The notes below the pieces were generated by a model. It saw only the letters and a program-made list of their open reading frames with translations, searched no databases and was not told where the DNA came from. The position numbers and the translations under genes were made by a program. 14,463 nucleotides of DNA from an uncultured Oscillospiraceae bacterium (GTDB lineage Bacteria; Bacillota; Clostridia; Oscillospirales; Acutalibacteraceae), in contig USIA01000031.1 of NCBI GenBank assembly GCA_900554535.1, positions 1-14,463 of the forward strand, written 5' to 3'. This document shows, piece by piece, positions 14,197-14,463 of this stretch; positions within the stretch are counted from its first letter, which is position 1, and every line of letters starts with the position of its first letter.

Positions 14197-14463
14197 ATGC
14201 TGAACCAACTCTATATCGAGAATATCGCGGTGATTGAAAAGGCCAGCATTGAGTTCGGCCCGGGTCTGAACGTGTTGACAGGCGAAACAGGCGCAGGCAA
14301 ATCGATGATGATCGACGCGATCCATGCGGTGCTGGGCCAACGGACCTCGCGCGAACTGGTGCGCACCGGTGCCAAGGGCGCATTTGTCAGCGCAAGCTTT
14401 ACGGACGTGCGGCCGGCTGTCTGTAAAAAGCTCGAAAGCATGGGCTTCGAACTGGAAGAGGAC
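14197..14463 (+). CDS. recN: DNA repair protein RecN, N-terminal part (partial)
   Basis: The first 89 codons of RecN, an SMC-like ATPase acting early in double-strand break repair; the gene continues beyond the right edge. It begins MLNQLYIENIAVIEKASIEF from ATG 14197, 4 nt after the argR stop, with GGGGTGAG overlapping the argR end as Shine-Dalgarno. Walker A is GETGAGKS at residues 29-36, followed by MMIDAIHAVLGQRTSRELVRTG, typical of the family. The argR-recN neighbour pair is common in Firmicutes. Confidence 0.95.
   Translation, partial: MLNQLYIENIAVIEKASIEFGPGLNVLTGETGAGKSMMIDAIHAVLGQRTSRELVRTGAKGAFVSASFTDVRPAVCKKLESMGFELEED

Overview
The window reads as chromosomal DNA from a GC-rich member of the Clostridia, most likely Oscillospirales/Ruminococcaceae-like. 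That placement is inference. It rests on a type III glutamine synthetase, an ANTAR regulator next to a glutamine synthetase, the paired M16 peptidase genes (ymfF/ymfH type) before lgt, the dxs-tlyA-nadK-argR-recN order, Gram-positive-style Shine-Dalgarno sites and some TTG/GTG starts. No phage, transposon, CRISPR array, tRNA or rRNA was seen.

Region 1 (1-2954) is a nitrogen-assimilation locus. The 5' part of a type III glutamine synthetase gene (minus strand, running off the left edge) diverges from a type I glutamine synthetase (glnA) followed by an ANTAR RNA-binding regulator. Both synthetases have clear sigma-A-type promoters and leaders with small hairpins. The type III gene carries a 48-bp in-frame, diverged tandem duplication inside a normally very conserved motif.

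Region 2 (2955-4186) holds a gamma-class carbonic anhydrase-like gene (minus strand) divergent from ridA (plus strand). The two promoters flank an inverted repeat, and ridA ends in a strong terminator.

Region 3 (4187-5735) holds two unrecognised genes: a small soluble protein and a single-pass membrane protein. They are followed by a strong terminator and a long non-coding stretch with a perfect 14-bp palindrome.

Region 4 (5736-14463) looks like one long co-directional operon: ymfF-like and ymfH-like M16 proteins, lgt, folD, dxs, tlyA, nadK, argR and the start of recN. Gaps are 53 nt or less and there are four 4-nt stop/start overlaps. These genes serve EF-P-associated processing (by family naming), lipoprotein lipidation, one-carbon metabolism, isoprenoid precursor synthesis, rRNA methylation, NADP synthesis, arginine control and DNA repair. 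The Dxs protein lacks a conserved active-site tyrosine. I did not find a convincing wholly new system. The best leads are the altered type III glutamine synthetase, the ANTAR/dual glutamine synthetase arrangement and the Dxs substitution.
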